The translations under genes and the position numbers were made by a program. A stretch of DNA of 64,000 nt from positions 7,316,582 through 7,380,581 of the forward strand of contig NC_063054.1 in NCBI RefSeq assembly GCF_018812025.1. The letters are read 5' to 3'. Source of the DNA: Megalobrama amblycephala. Its lineage: Eukaryota > Chordata > Actinopteri > Cypriniformes > Xenocyprididae. Each line of letters begins with the position of its first letter. Position 1 is the stretch's first letter. The notes beneath the pieces are model-generated. The model ran no database searches. It was given only the letters and a program-made list of their open reading frames with translations, and was not told the DNA's origin. Positions 11,521-22,597 of this stretch are shown here, one piece after another.

Positions 11521-11851
11521 GGTAACCTCTCTTTCAAAGATATGAATGGTTCAGGAGATTGTCTTTTCTTGAAAGGACTATGTATTTCACCTCAACAGCT
11601 ATGGTAAAAGAGTCATGGCATGCTTTTGCAGAAACTTGCTTTCAGCGAGCAAAGAGAATGTAACACAAAATTCGAAGAGCAATTTTAACATCCCTGAAGG
11701 CTTAATAATTTCATGGACCTTTGTTCAAAGGACCTGTGCTAAACTTAACCAAGAGCCTTCAGTGGATGGATGTTGACATTCGTAGTGCTTGTAATGTTAG
11801 ACGGACATGACAACTTGTCAAAGTGTAAACCTTCACTTTTACATTTTTAAG

Positions 11852-11882
<31 letters not shown>

Positions 11883-13367
11883 CAACAACACTGAAAATGC
11901 AAAGTTTCAAAGTTCAAAGTTGTGTGATGTCATGTGGATGCATATTATCACGTTCAGTCTATAGGCGCGTGGTGTTTCTTCACAAAGTGACATCACCAAC
12001 AATCTGGCCTGGCATGAAAAATACAGCGTTTTTAGCCGTTTTCGCAGAACATTTTGACAACATTCGTCGGTCTGTACATGAAAAACGCAAAAGAAAAACC
12101 TTTCCGCTTTTCGTACATTCGTTATTGTGTAAACATACCCTTAGTTACGTGTCCTAGTTTTCAGTTTGGTTCTTCATGGTTTGATTAATTTGAGCACCTG
12201 TTATTCATTTTGTTGATTGGTTTGTCTGTGTATTTAAGCTCTGGTGTTCTTTGTTCATTGTCAGTTCTTGTCGCTTTTTAATCGGTTGTTCTGTTTCCTA
12301 CAGTTTTCTGTGTTTTTTTGTTTAATAAATCTATAACCACTGCATTTAAACCAGTTTCCTCATCATTTGCAACCGAAATCAAACATATTGCGATTTTGGT
12401 TTTATTTAGATTAATCATGCAGACCTATAAGAATCTAAGAACATTTTCAACACACCATTTGTTCCATAATGTGATGTTTGGAGCGGAAAAGTTGCATTTC
12501 AGTTACTTCATTGGACACTTACACGTTGCTTGTCCACTGGCGTGAAGAAGAGCGAGCGTTTTCAATTCATTCCGATCGAAGTTGAGCTTCACTCTCTTGT
12601 GGTGCATTGTGCAATTGACAGCGGACCAAAGAAAGAGGTCAAGAGCGTCAAAAGGTTGGGCAATTCTCAAGTTTATGCTAATATCAAGTGAAAAACACAG
12701 TCGGCAACCAATCGTTGAGAGGTTCAGGTAGTGACGTCTGTTTTGAGCATGTAAAAATATGCAGGTTGTGCCAGAGTTTATGCTGAATCTAGTGCATAAA
12801 TCATACAGTTTACACACTGGAAGCTTTGCAGTTGTTGTATATGTTAAATATTGCAGTTTGGATGCTTTCATTGTGATTATACTGGCTGGGTTTATAAAAT
12901 TTTATAAAATTGACAGAATATCTTTACTTGGGGAATTTGGAAATAAAGCTTGCCTATTTACAAATGTAATCATGTGCATCTCTGATGATTATATTGCCTG
13001 TGCATTGAAGAAAAAAAAAAGAAAAAAACATAGATTAAACACACTCACTACAGACACACCCCAAGTCAGACCCTTACCCCCGGTTTCACAGACAAGGCTT
13101 AAACCTAGTCCCAGACTAAAATGCATGTTTAACTGAAAGCAACTTGCCCTGATAAATCTGACACACAAGTAATCTTGCACACAAGTAATGTTTTTTTTTT
13201 TGTTGTTGTTGTTGTTGTTGTTTGTTTGTTTGTTGCTCTTTTTTTCCCTAAGGTACTTTTTAAAAATCTACTTAACATAATTGAACTAAGGCCTAATCCT
13301 GGCTTAATCTAAGCCCTGTCTATGAAACTGGGCCCAAAATTGTAAGGATCTATTATATTTTGTGTAA
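11521..13367. other. anonymous DNA, possible decayed LTR fragment
   Basis: Poly-A at about 11,858-11,882. The stretch 12,140-12,335 reads like the 3' part of a long terminal repeat (TATTTAAGCTC then AATAAA), but I find no partner copy. Around 13,000-13,330 there are T/G-rich simple repeats. Overlapping antisense frames (12,503-12,871 minus and 12,759-13,136 plus) have no domain signature. Confidence 0.4.
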
Positions 13368-13372
13368 ACTCT

Positions 13373-13653
13373 TGTTACAGATCCCTTGTTCCCCTGGACT
13401 CCATTTCCCAAGATTCTCCTGTTCTCCACACCTGCACTCACTTCCCTCGTCATCTCCCCATCATCACGGATCACCTGCACCTGGACTCTATTGTTAGCAC
13501 TCCCTTTATATTGCACTCACTCCCTTCACTCCTTGTCTGTTCTTATGTTAATCTTAGGTGTGTGTAACGTATGTTTTCTCCTACTTGTATATTAAAGACC
13601 CGTAATTGTGGATATCCGTGTACTGCCTCATCCATACGCTAGCACACGTAACA
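13373..13653 (+). repeat. 5' LTR of the gag-only element
   Basis: Begins TGTTACAG and ends CGTAACA, complementary termini. A TATA-like TTTATAT lies at 13,505-13,511 and an ATTAAA polyadenylation-type hexamer at 13,591-13,596, consistent with plus-strand transcription. Confidence 0.9.
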
Positions 13654-13694
13654 GTAGAACAGACCCAAAACCGCAGGACATCCACATCATCAAG

Positions 13695-15701
13695 ATGGGT
13701 CTCTTCCTAGTTCCTGTACCCCCAACGGTTCGCAATGCCGAGGCTCCTACTCCTCCACAACCTCTGACTTCAGCGGCAGAAAAGCTCATCGGGCTCTTCC
13801 AGATGGGACGTTCACTGGAGAGGTATGTGGAGGAGTTCATAGAGCTTGCTTTTCTGACTAACTGGTCTGATGCACGTTTGATCGCCCTGTTTCTGGACGG
13901 ACTGGACGAGGACACTATCTGTTTTTATGAACCTGAAGATTATTTTTCCCTGAACGAAACCATTAATCTAATTTTGTATTTAAACGGATCTAGTTTCTAT
14001 TGTGAAGAGGTTCAGGATATGTGTTCATCTCGTCCAGTCCCTCCAGAAACACGGGTGGCCAGGCCAGTTGGTCAGCCTATGTCTCTCTCCGCATATCCCT
14101 CCAGTGAACTGATTTCCTGGTCAACGCTGGACCCACACTCCTCTATTGGGTCCAGAAAGCGGCGGAGGAGGAAGCAAGCCGCTCCAGTCTCTCCAGAGCC
14201 CGCTCCAGTCTCTCCAGAGCCCGCTCCAGTCTCTCCAGAGCCCGCTCCAGTCTCTCCAGAGCCCGCTCCAGTCTCTCCAGAGCCCGCTCCAGTCTCTCCA
14301 GAGCCCGCTCCAGTCTCTCCAGAGCCCGCTCCAGTCTCTCCAGAGCCCGCTCCACTCTCTCCAGAGCCCGCTCCACTCTCTCCAGAGCCCGCTCCACTCT
14401 CTCCAGAGCCCGCTCCACTCTCTCCAGAGCCCGCTCCACTCTCTCCAGAGCCCGCTCCACTCTCTCCAGAGCCCGCTCCCGTTCCTACGGGTATTCTAAT
14501 TGTATTTGAGGGGATGGACTGGCCCTCTGCTTCTGCCACTGAGCCAAGTCCTCCAGTCTCCGCCGAGCCTGCATCTCCAGTCTCCGCCGCCGAGCAAGCA
14601 GCGCCAGTCTCCGCCGCCGAGCAAGCAGCGCCAGTCTCCGCCGCCGAGCAAGCAGCGCCAGTCTCCGCCGCCGAGCAAGCAGCGCCAGTCTCCGCCGCCG
14701 AGCAAGCAGCGCCAGTCTCCGCCGCCGAGCAAGCAGCGCCAGTCTCCGCCGCCGAGCAAGCAGCGCCAGTCTCCGCCGCCGAGCAAGCAGCGCCAGTCTC
14801 CGCCGCCGAGCAAGCAGCGCCAGTCTCCGCCGCCGAGCAAGCAGCGCCAGTCTCCGCCGCCGAGCAAGCAGCGCCAGTCTCCGCCGCCGAGCAAGCAGCG
14901 CCAGTCTCCGCCGCCGAGCAAGCAGCGCCAGTCTCCGCCGCCGAGCAAGCAGCGCCAGTCTCCGCCGCCGAGCAAGCAGCGCCAGTCTCCGCCGCCGAGC
15001 AAGCAGCGCCAGTCTCCGCCGCCGAGCAAGCAGCGCCAGTCTCCGCCGCCGAGCAAGCAGCGCCAGTCTCCGCCGCCGAGCAAGCAGCGCCAGTCTCCGC
15101 CGCCGAGCAAGCAGCGCCAGTCTCCGCCGCCGAGCAAGCAGCGCCAGTCTCCGCCGCCGAGCAAGCAGCGCCAGTCTCCGCCGCCGAGCAAGCAGCGCCA
15201 GTCTCCGCCGCCGAGCAAGCAGCGCCAGTCTCCGCCGCCGAGCAAGCAGCGCCAGTCTCCGCCGCCGAGCAAGCAGCGCCAGTCTCCGCCGCCGAGCAAG
15301 CAGCGCCAGTCTCCGCCGCCGAGCAAGCAGCGCCAGTCTCCGCCGCCGAGCAAGCAGCGCCAGTCTCCGCCCCAGCCGCCGCCGAGCAAGCAGCGCCAGT
15401 CTCCGCCCCAGCCGCCGCCGAGCAAGCAGCGCCAGTCTCCGCCCCAGCCGCCGCCGAGCCCTCAGCTCCAGCCGCCGCCGAGCCAGCCGCTCCAACCGCC
15501 GCCGAGCCCTCAGCTCCATGCTCCACCGCCCTAAAGCCCACTCCTGCCCACAGAAACAATCCCTTCCTCAGACTTTTAAAGACTTTCCTTAAATTCCCCA
15601 TGTATTTTTTGGGGGGGGGGCCTAGTACCCGTTCCGGTACCTGTGGGTGGGGAACTCCTGGGCGGGGTTTCGGAAGCGCCAGAGCCCACCAGGGCTCCTG
15701 A
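13695..15701 (+). CDS. gag-like protein with expanded Pro/Ala/Glu repeat tail
   Basis: The open frame extends upstream into the LTR (to 13,608), but the first Met outside the LTR is at 13,695, giving 668 residues. Residues about 31-108 hold a gag-type block: LIGLFQMGRSLERYVEEF, then NWSDARLIALFLDGLDEDT, then an Asn-Leu-Ile-Leu-rich helix. This resembles the capsid-like region of fish retroelement gag proteins. A KRRRRKQ stretch at about residues 153-159 could bind nucleic acid. From about residue 163 the protein is low complexity: 14 units of APVSPEP or APLSPEP, then 29 units of PVSAAEQAA and a few longer units. No zinc knuckle, protease or RT is present. The C-terminus is probably out of frame after the ten-G run at 15,611-15,620, because Asp-Pro-Pro-Trp repeats continue in another frame. 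Confidence 0.75.
   Translation: MGLFLVPVPPTVRNAEAPTPPQPLTSAAEKLIGLFQMGRSLERYVEEFIELAFLTNWSDARLIALFLDGLDEDTICFYEPEDYFSLNETINLILYLNGSSFYCEEVQDMCSSRPVPPETRVARPVGQPMSLSAYPSSELISWSTLDPHSSIGSRKRRRRKQAAPVSPEPAPVSPEPAPVSPEPAPVSPEPAPVSPEPAPVSPEPAPVSPEPAPVSPEPAPLSPEPAPLSPEPAPLSPEPAPLSPEPAPLSPEPAPLSPEPAPVPTGILIVFEGMDWPSASATEPSPPVSAEPASPVSAAEQAAPVSAAEQAAPVSAAEQAAPVSAAEQAAPVSAAEQAAPVSAAEQAAPVSAAEQAAPVSAAEQAAPVSAAEQAAPVSAAEQAAPVSAAEQAAPVSAAEQAAPVSAAEQAAPVSAAEQAAPVSAAEQAAPVSAAEQAAPVSAAEQAAPVSAAEQAAPVSAAEQAAPVSAAEQAAPVSAAEQAAPVSAAEQAAPVSAAEQAAPVSAAEQAAPVSAAEQAAPVSAAEQAAPVSAAEQAAPVSAAEQAAPVSAAEQAAPVSAPAAAEQAAPVSAPAAAEQAAPVSAPAAAEPSAPAAAEPAAPTAAEPSAPCSTALKPTPAHRNNPFLRLLKTFLKFPMYFLGGGPSTRSGTCGWGTPGRGFGSARAHQGS
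14181..14474 (+). repeat. minisatellite, 14 x 21 bp
   Basis: Exactly 14 in-frame 21-bp units encoding APVSPEP. The first eight carry a Val codon and the last six a Leu codon at the same position, so the variant is sorted into one block. Confidence 0.95.
14578..15360 (+). repeat. minisatellite, 29 x 27 bp, essentially identical units
   Basis: 783 bp = 29 x 27, all units reading the same by eye (unit starts CAGTCTCCGCCGCCGAGC). In the gag frame each encodes PVSAAEQAA. The unit has no stop codon in any of the six frames, so long antisense frames across it are artefacts. Confidence 0.97.
15361..15468 (+). repeat. three 36-bp variant units
   Basis: The 27-bp unit is lengthened by an in-frame 9-bp insertion (extra Ala-Pro-Ala type residues) in three consecutive units. 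The third diverges at its end into Glu-Pro-Ser-rich coding. Confidence 0.9.
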
Positions 15702-15846
15702 CCCTCCATGGCAGCCCGCTGCACCTGACCCTCCATGGCAGCCCGCTGCACCTGACCCGCCATGGCCGCCCACGGCTCCAGACCCGCCATGGCCGCCCAC
15801 GGCTCCAGACCCGCCATGGCTGCCCACGGCTCAAGACCCGCCATGG
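15697..15846 (+). repeat. 27-bp repeat encoding Asp-Pro-Pro-Trp units
   Basis: Five to six diverged 27-bp units with CCATGGC cores. They read APDPPWQPA or APDPPWPPT in the frame of 15,643-15,906, not in the gag frame. Confidence 0.9.
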
Positions 15847-15930
15847 TTCATGGATCCGCCCTGGAGACCTCCGTTCCTGTCCGCTCCTCTCCCTGCACCT
15901 GCATGAGGTCTCCAGGGCACCCGCCCCCCC

Positions 15931-16211
15931 TGTTACAGATCCCTTGTTCACCTGGACTACATTTCCCAAGATCCTCCTGTTCTCCACACCTGCACTCACT
16001 TCCCTCGTCATCTCCCCATCATCACGGATCACCTGCACCTGGACTCTATTGTTAGCACTCCCTTTATATTGCACTCACTCCCTTCACTCCTTGTCTGTTC
16101 TTATGTTAATCTTAGGTGTGTGTAACGTATGTTTTCTCCTACTTGTATATTAAAGACCCGTAATTGTGGATATCCGTGTACTGCCTCATCCATACGCTAG
16201 CACACGTAACA
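15931..16211 (+). repeat. 3' LTR of the gag-only element
   Basis: 281 bp, same length as the 5' LTR, with three substitutions all in the first 50 bp. Followed by ACTCT, the target duplication. Confidence 0.92.
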
Positions 16212-17114
16212 ACTCTGTCCCTCTACTATATTAGAAACCACTTTTGCTCTTTGTTTACCTGGTTTACACAGTGACACAAAGAACTGACCACAAGATTAGT
16301 CGAATAGCTGTTGAACTCTGAATGTTAAATGTGACGCAAGGTCTACTCTGCTACCACATAACAACAAGCTAAAGTCTGGGAGATAAAAAGATCAATGTAC
16401 GTATTACACACATGTAATGTTAGCTGTGAGTGTGGCACATTGATCCAGCCATCCAACTTGAGGTCTTAAAACATAAGCTGCCTCTCATTTTGGCATCAGT
16501 TAAAACAGTTCCTTTCCTCTATCGAAAGGTAAAATCCTTTATAAGGATTTATAAGGATGTTATTGGCACTAATAACAGACATTTTCTCCCAATAATTAAG
16601 ACGAGGAAGCAAATGCCAGTCTAAAAATAAAACAAAACCAATATTATGAAATATTTGTGTTGATACGGGCATTTGGTTCAAACTGTATGTGTACATTAAT
16701 CACATGTTAGTTTGCAATTGCTTCCATATATGATCATTATCTATAGTTACATGAGTACAATTTGGGTCATTTGATAAGCTCACTTCACCTTAAAAAAAAA
16801 AAAAAAAAAAATAAATAAATGAGGGTCAGACTACTATTATGTTACAGTTTCAAATAAAGTAGCCAAGTGGCCAATTTACTTGTCAAATCTAAAATTAGGG
16901 CTTAGGAAGTATCCATTTTGGACCTTAGAGTGTAATAGTTTATAATGGCCTCTTCTTTTCAGAAATCCACCACATGCCATTAGCAATAATAGACTAATTA
17001 TTTTTACTTTGTTTGTTTGTACGCTTATTTATTGTTTGTCTGTTTATGCTGCCAACTAAAGTCACTCTAATGCATTATTTCCAACTTTCTTTCACTAGTC
17101 TAGTCAGTTATACA

Positions 17115-17115
<1 letters not shown>

Positions 17116-17175
<60 letters not shown>
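17116..17175. repeat. (AT)n microsatellite
   Basis: About 30 AT units. Confidence 0.97.
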
Positions 17176-17177
<2 letters not shown>

Positions 17178-18231
17178 CTCATATTTCTAGTTATATAAAA
17201 CAGACTACACTAAAGTCTTTGAAATCTCATTACCCTTAACCACCACATCCCACACTTTAACTTACGTAAACGCACTGGAAATTGTAACAATGTTATCTTA
17301 GCCATGAATCCACATTTTCACATTATTATCTCACAGCATGACACATGGCACAATCACCTCACATCACATGTGATGTGCAGGTGTTTCATTTCTTTAATTT
17401 AACGTATGTTGTTCTCAATTACTGTCCAATATTGTAGTGTGACCCCTTGTGGCCTGTCATGATGAAGATGAATCTGGTTAGATGAGTCCTCATCAGATTC
17501 TTCTTTCCCAGTTAAATTGTTTTATACAGACTAATTGTGGTGTGAAGGATTGGGGAAAGTCTCATATATACAGTGGTAATTAAACAGATTCCCTTTTCAA
17601 ATTTGACAGTCATGTGTTTTGTGAAAACATTTGAATTTTCCACCTCTGCTAGAGTAAAAGGAACAAGTTTCTGTTGCTATTTTTATGCTCCATTAAGAGC
17701 AGAGCAGAGAAAACTTTAGTTCAGTTCTAGCATTTCACTCTTCATTATGGTGTTTTTACAACATTCCGTGGTTCGAAAGTCTCAAGCAGTTACAAACATT
17801 CAGAGGTGAGGACAATTATTTACTCTAATTTGACAATTTTATTCTACACATGCACACACTGTGGCAGGAGTTGGCTTTACGGTGAAATTTCTTTCCCCCA
17901 ACAAGGAAAAGAGAAGGACAGTGAAGGCTAATCCACCCCTGGGAAAGAAATGATAATGCAGTACACACTGCCAAGGTCCTCTCTGTGCTTGTCTCACCAG
18001 ACATGATGAATGGAGGAACACAGCTAAAGCCTCATCAGTGATAAACTAACCTGGGTAGAGATGTAGCCAGATATCCAGAACACAAGGACAAGGCCACTGT
18101 GTCGCACCATCACAGGCTGAAATGTGTTTACAATGCACAGCATGTCCCTGGATATATGAATACAACTGACAATGGCTATGTATAAGAGTTCTGTGAGAGA
18201 ATATGACCCAATAAGACCTGGCAAGAAACTG

Positions 18232-18235
<4 letters not shown>

Positions 18236-18275
<40 letters not shown>
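18236..18275. repeat. (AT)n microsatellite
   Basis: About 20 AT units followed by imperfect ATAC/ATAT sequence. Confidence 0.97.
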
Positions 18276-18281
<6 letters not shown>

Positions 18282-18529
18282 TACAAATACATATATAAAA
18301 CGTGCCTACCTATATTTTTTTGCAAAATTCCAAAATGTACCAGTACATATAATTCACTGTCGTTTCCAGCTGAAATGAACACTAGTGGCAGTAAAACACC
18401 AACAACTTGTATTCTTTTCACATAAATTATGATTATGGGGCAAGATTACTGCCATTATTGTTCTTTGCACAATTCTATTGTACATTTTTAGCATAGTGCA
18501 TGATTTTGTAAATACATTTTGACATTTGT

Positions 18530-20046
18530 AGTAAAGTGGTTCTACCTTAATATTATAAAGTGATGAGAAAACTTTTTGTGTGCCAAAATGTATTTATTTA
18601 TTTTTTTAAATGACGATTTTTCAACGATATCTAGTGATGGCCGTTTTCAAAACACTGCTTCGAATATTTTGTTTCGAATCAGTGATTCGGAGTGCCAGAG
18701 TCACGTGATTTCAGCAGTTTGGCATTCTGACGTGCGAGCCGAATCAGTGATTCGAAACAAAAGATTTGAAGCAGTGTTTTGAAATCAGCCATCACTAGAT
18801 ATCGTTGAAAAGTTGTTGTTTTTTTGGTGCACAAAAAGTATTCTCGTCACTTTATAATATTAAGGTAGAATCACTGAACTCACATGAACTGTTTTAAATA
18901 TGTTTTGTGTACCTTTCTGGATCTTGAGAAGTTCAGTGACATTGCTGTCTATAGAGGCCTCACTGAGCCATCGAATTTCATCAAAAAATATCTTAAAGGT
19001 GCCATCGAACGTTTTTTTTTACAAGATGTAATATAAGTCTGTATAATGTCCCCTGAATGTGTCTGTGAAGATGCAGCTCAAAATACCCCATAGATTTTTT
19101 TTTAATTAATTTTTTTAACTGCCCATTTTGAGGCATAATTAGAAATGCGCTGATTCAGGCTGCGACCCCTTTAATTGCTCGCGCTCTCCGCCCCCTCCCG
19201 AGCTCTCGACTCTATCATTGCATAAACAAAGTTCACACAGCTAATATAACCCTCAAAATGGATCTTTACAAAGTGTTCGTCATGCAGCATGTCTAATCGC
19301 GAAAGTATGGTATTTATTTGGATGTTTATATTTGATTCTGAATGAGTTTTATAGTGCTCCGTGGCTAATGGCTAATGCTACACTGTTGGAGAGATTTATA
19401 AAGAATGAAGTTGTGTTTATGCATTATACAGACTGCAAGTGTTTAGTAATGAAAATAGCGACGGCTCTTGTCTCTGTCAATACAGTAAAAAATGATGGTA
19501 ACTTTAACCACATTTAACAGTACATTAGCAACATGCTATTGAAACATTTAGAAAGACAATTTACAAATATCACTAAAAATATCATGTTATCATGGATCAT
19601 GTCAGTTATTACCACTCCATCTGCCATTTTTCGCTGTTGTCCTTGCTTGCTTGCCTACTCTGATGATTCAGCTGTGCACAGATCCAGACGTTAATACTGG
19701 CTGCCCTTGTGTAATGCCTCGATCATGGGGTGGCATATGTAAATATTGGGGGCGTACACCCCAACTGTTACGTAACAGTCGGTGTTATGTTGAGATTCGC
19801 CTGTTTTTCGGAGGTCTTTTAAACAAATGAGATTTATATAAGAAGGAGGAAACAGTGGAGTTTGAGACTCACTGTATGTAATTTCCATGTACTGGACTCT
19901 TGTTATTCAACTATGCCGAGGTAAATTCAATTTTCAATTCGATGGCACCTTTAATTTGTGTTCTGAAGATGAACGAAGGTCTAGAATGACATGAGGGTGA
20001 GTAAAAAATGACATTATTTTCATTTTTGGGTAAACCAACCCTTTAA
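18530..20046. mobile_element. palindromic TTAA-family element, copy 1, 5'-truncated and interrupted
   Basis: The interior is a near-palindrome: the 18,545-18,660 sequence reappears complementary at 18,745-18,865. It contains TGATTCGAAACAAA-type motifs that also occur at 37,860-38,010 and 42,390-42,530. The right end, TTTTTGGGTAAACCAACCC then TTTAA, matches the right end of copy 2. The left terminal part is absent. A second transposon sits inside at 18,997-19,950. Confidence 0.85.
18997..19950. mobile_element. TTAA-specific transposon nested in copy 1
   Basis: Ends AGGTGCCATCGAA and TTCGATGGCACCT are perfect 13-bp inverted repeats. TTAA lies at both borders (18,993-18,996 and 19,951-19,954). 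The uninterrupted host sequence is visible in copy 2 (complement of about 37,600-37,625), where ATCTTAATTTGTG holds a single TTAA, so the TTAA was duplicated on insertion. 954 bp, no transposase motif in its short frames. Fits piggyBac or Kolobok non-autonomous elements. Confidence 0.92.
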
Positions 20047-20077
20047 GGTGGTACATTATTTTAAATCACCATAGAGC

Positions 20078-21420
20078 ATGCAAAGTCAACTGGCGGCCCG
20101 CGGGCCAAATCCGGCCCGCCAGAGATTTCCATCCGGCCCCCAGAATAATACTGAATTCAGGAATAGCCTTGTAAGAGGAAAAAGTTTAGGGCTGGTCCGA
20201 ATACCATTTTTTGATGAACATCGACTATTCGAAGCTTCGGAGAGAGGGGCTGAACATATTTTTCTCTCTAATAAAGGCAGGAATCTGTGTCTGTATATCC
20301 GTTTGCATTTTTATTATTTCGAGAACCGTTCATCCAATCGACTTCACAGGGGAGTGCAGTGTCGCATTTGGTGCAATATAGATGGACACGCGAGACGCGA
20401 CACATTCAGAATTAATAAACTTTTAGTAAACTACAGTTAGAGCAGCGCGAGCGGGAAGCGGCGCACCTCACGCGGGCAGGGCTTATGCTCCGAGAACGGA
20501 CACTGCACTAGTGATATAAAACGCACACACACAGGTCTGTTAAATTAAGCAATACTTTTAAGGTAGTCTAATAATTTTCTGACTAACAAATTGACACAGA
20601 AATTTAAACAAAGAAAAACGAAATTAAGTTAAATTAAAAACGAGATTAATTTAGATTGATAATAACGGGTAAAAATGCTAATACATTTTGTCTATTATTC
20701 TATTTTCCACAATGTCAAAGCAACAAAACACAAGCTCAGACATGCACAAACTCCGCTGTTCTGCGCTCTAGCCAGAGAACACTCCCGTTGCTGGAACACG
20801 CGTCGGTTCTATTTCTAGCATGCACGCGTTTTCTGCGTGGCTCGAGCGCGCCTGAGACGCGTGTCTCAGTGTGCAAACTCCAACCTGTTAAATATGGGAG
20901 CCGAAATAAAAACGGACACGCCACGCAGCTGAGTCGCTCACGCAGCCAGTGTGTCGCCGGCCTTATTCAAGGGGGAATGAGAACCGTTTTTTATTTTTAA
21001 TCTAACGAAACAAAAAGCCTTCTGAAAAGTAGCTTGTGCCATAGCCTGCCTTCAGTCAAGAATGACGATAAACGCGTTCTCTCATTGAACATCTTTTATT
21101 GTTTCACGTGCTCATTTTTTCACAAATGTCAAAATTTTCCTTGCCTGGGATTTGCGCACAATTGCGTGACAGTGATGGACAGCTTGAAAGCCTCACAAAT
21201 ATGAAGCCTAAAATATCGCTATCGCCCCCTGGTGGCTTGCTGCAGTACAGGTAATATGTAAAAAATAACATAAATTTGGAATTAGAATTAGTATATCAAA
21301 TAATAACATACAGTATTAGGATACAATTCGAATTTTATTTTATATTACGAGTATCTGGCCCTTACAGTGTCTGCAGTGAAAAATTCTGGCCCTTGGACAA
21401 ATATAGTTGATGACCCCTGC
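20078..21420. mobile_element. hAT-like non-autonomous transposon with 8-bp duplication
   Basis: CATAGAGC flanks the element on both sides (20,070-20,077 and 21,421-21,428). The right end, TAGTTGATGACCCCTG, and the left end, AAAGTCAACTGGCGGCCC, are diverged inverted repeats of a type I recognise from vertebrate hAT elements. Open frames inside are short and lack a BED finger or hAT dimerisation motif. A segment at about 20,190-20,260 looks like a further nested repeat. Confidence 0.8.
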
Positions 21421-21428
21421 CATAGAGC

Positions 21429-22597
21429 ATTAATTACTGCCACTCATTTGACATTTCATTTGCAAACTTTGACAAAACAAACAACAAACAGCATAATAAA
21501 ATGTTGCCAGATTCAGGTTAATCTGTTTCAGATAAAAATGAACGCTATTTTAGTGCAACTCACTGCACATTTCACTTTAAAAGTGTTATGAAACATGCAA
21601 GAAGCAACATAATACAGTTTTTCAGGAATGTTGCCACAGGCACTTTCTTCAATACTGGGTTAAAATAAATACATGAAACATAATGTATGTTAGCTCGCAT
21701 TATATTTCAATATTTTCACATATAATTCGATTTTTTTTGGCAGGAAATGGGCCGATGGTCAGATGAACTGCTGTGCCCTTAAAAATAAAAAAGTGCCTCG
21801 CTTGATTAATGAACCATATAGCAGACAGTCGTTGCTGCCTCGCCTTTCCCTGCTAAATTAATAGTAAGGGAGGGATGGTGTTAAATCACAGCTGCATAAT
21901 TGCTAGATCATTGATTAATTAAAAGACACTATAACTGATCATTTATTAAACACATATGGACTAATCACATCCATTTAGTCAAAAAAGTGGTGGGATTCAC
22001 ATCGTTCATGATGTCATGCAATGATGAAGCTTAGCTCATTAATATTAACTGACATAAAGTATTTAGTCTGCTTCTGAGGATGAAGATTTTGGTTCATAAA
22101 TAAATATCAGAACAACTCACTATGTCACATTTGTCTAGTAATAACACAATTTCTTAGGGTTTCCAACTTCTAATCCTCCCTGATATCTACCATTACACAT
22201 TTATGTCAGTAGATGGATATTAGTGGGGACGCATTTGTTTGCATTTTGTTGTGTGATTTAATTGGAGCGGATATTGGGCAAAGCACCCTGTAGAGAAGAG
22301 AACATATTGCCGCTGTTGCTTTCCACATTCAAAAACGACTGTGCCGATCACTCAGCATAACATTAAAAATAACTCACTGCTGCGGCACATCACCTCTTAT
22401 TATACTGTAACACTCTAGGCAACTGAAAACTCCTTATTAATAATAGAAAGTGCTTCCTCTCTGTCAGACATATCCCTTAATGTGAGTTAATAAAATAATA
22501 TAGTGTGGGGACACGTCCCACCCATCCCAATTGTAAATTATGCTTATGAGACTAATAGTTTAGAGTGAAACATAAACAAACAAACAAACCTAAAGTA
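21429..22597. other. anonymous DNA
   Basis: No gene, tandem repeat or terminal inverted repeat recognised. Confidence 0.5.

Larger units (their letters stand above)
13373..16211 (+). mobile_element. gag-only LTR retroelement with 5-bp target duplication
   Basis: Two 281-bp LTRs (13,373-13,653 and 15,931-16,211) enclose 2.3 kb. ACTCT lies directly outside both (13,368-13,372 and 16,212-16,216), so this is one intact insertion. The LTRs differ at three positions by eye, about 1%, which marks a young insertion. The internal part encodes only a gag-like protein with a long repetitive tail. Protease, reverse transcriptase, RNase H and integrase are absent, so movement must depend on enzymes supplied elsewhere. 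The base before the 3' LTR is C-rich on the plus strand, and no clear polypurine tract is visible. Confidence 0.9.
16217..18529. other. anonymous AT-rich DNA with microsatellites
   Basis: No gene seen. Poly-A at about 16,791-16,810, (AT)n at 17,116-17,175 and 18,236-18,275. Confidence 0.5.

Noticed and set aside
12318..13136. Host exons at 12,318-13,136
   Set aside because: Overlapping sense and antisense frames of similar length, no domain, no consistent splice signals.
14578..15360. CRISPR-like array of 27-bp identical repeats
   Set aside because: The units are directly adjacent with no spacers, are in frame with a retroelement gag, and the genome is vertebrate.
14485..15534. Further 300-344 codon frames on both strands over the array
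   Set aside because: Same cause: stop-free tandem unit. The translations are pure low-complexity repeats with no domain.
15601..15625. Programmed frameshift at the ten-G run as a regulatory site
   Set aside because: A homopolymer indel or sequencing error explains it equally well. No slippery heptamer plus pseudoknot is evident.
14072..15844. 590-codon minus-strand open frame
   Set aside because: It lies across the 27-bp and 21-bp arrays, whose units lack stops in every frame. The gag-type domain, LTR orientation and polyadenylation signal all point to the plus strand.
20656..21000. 114-codon frame inside the hAT-like element
   Set aside because: No hAT transposase motif. The antisense frame 20,736-20,924 is also open and the region is GC-rich repeat DNA.
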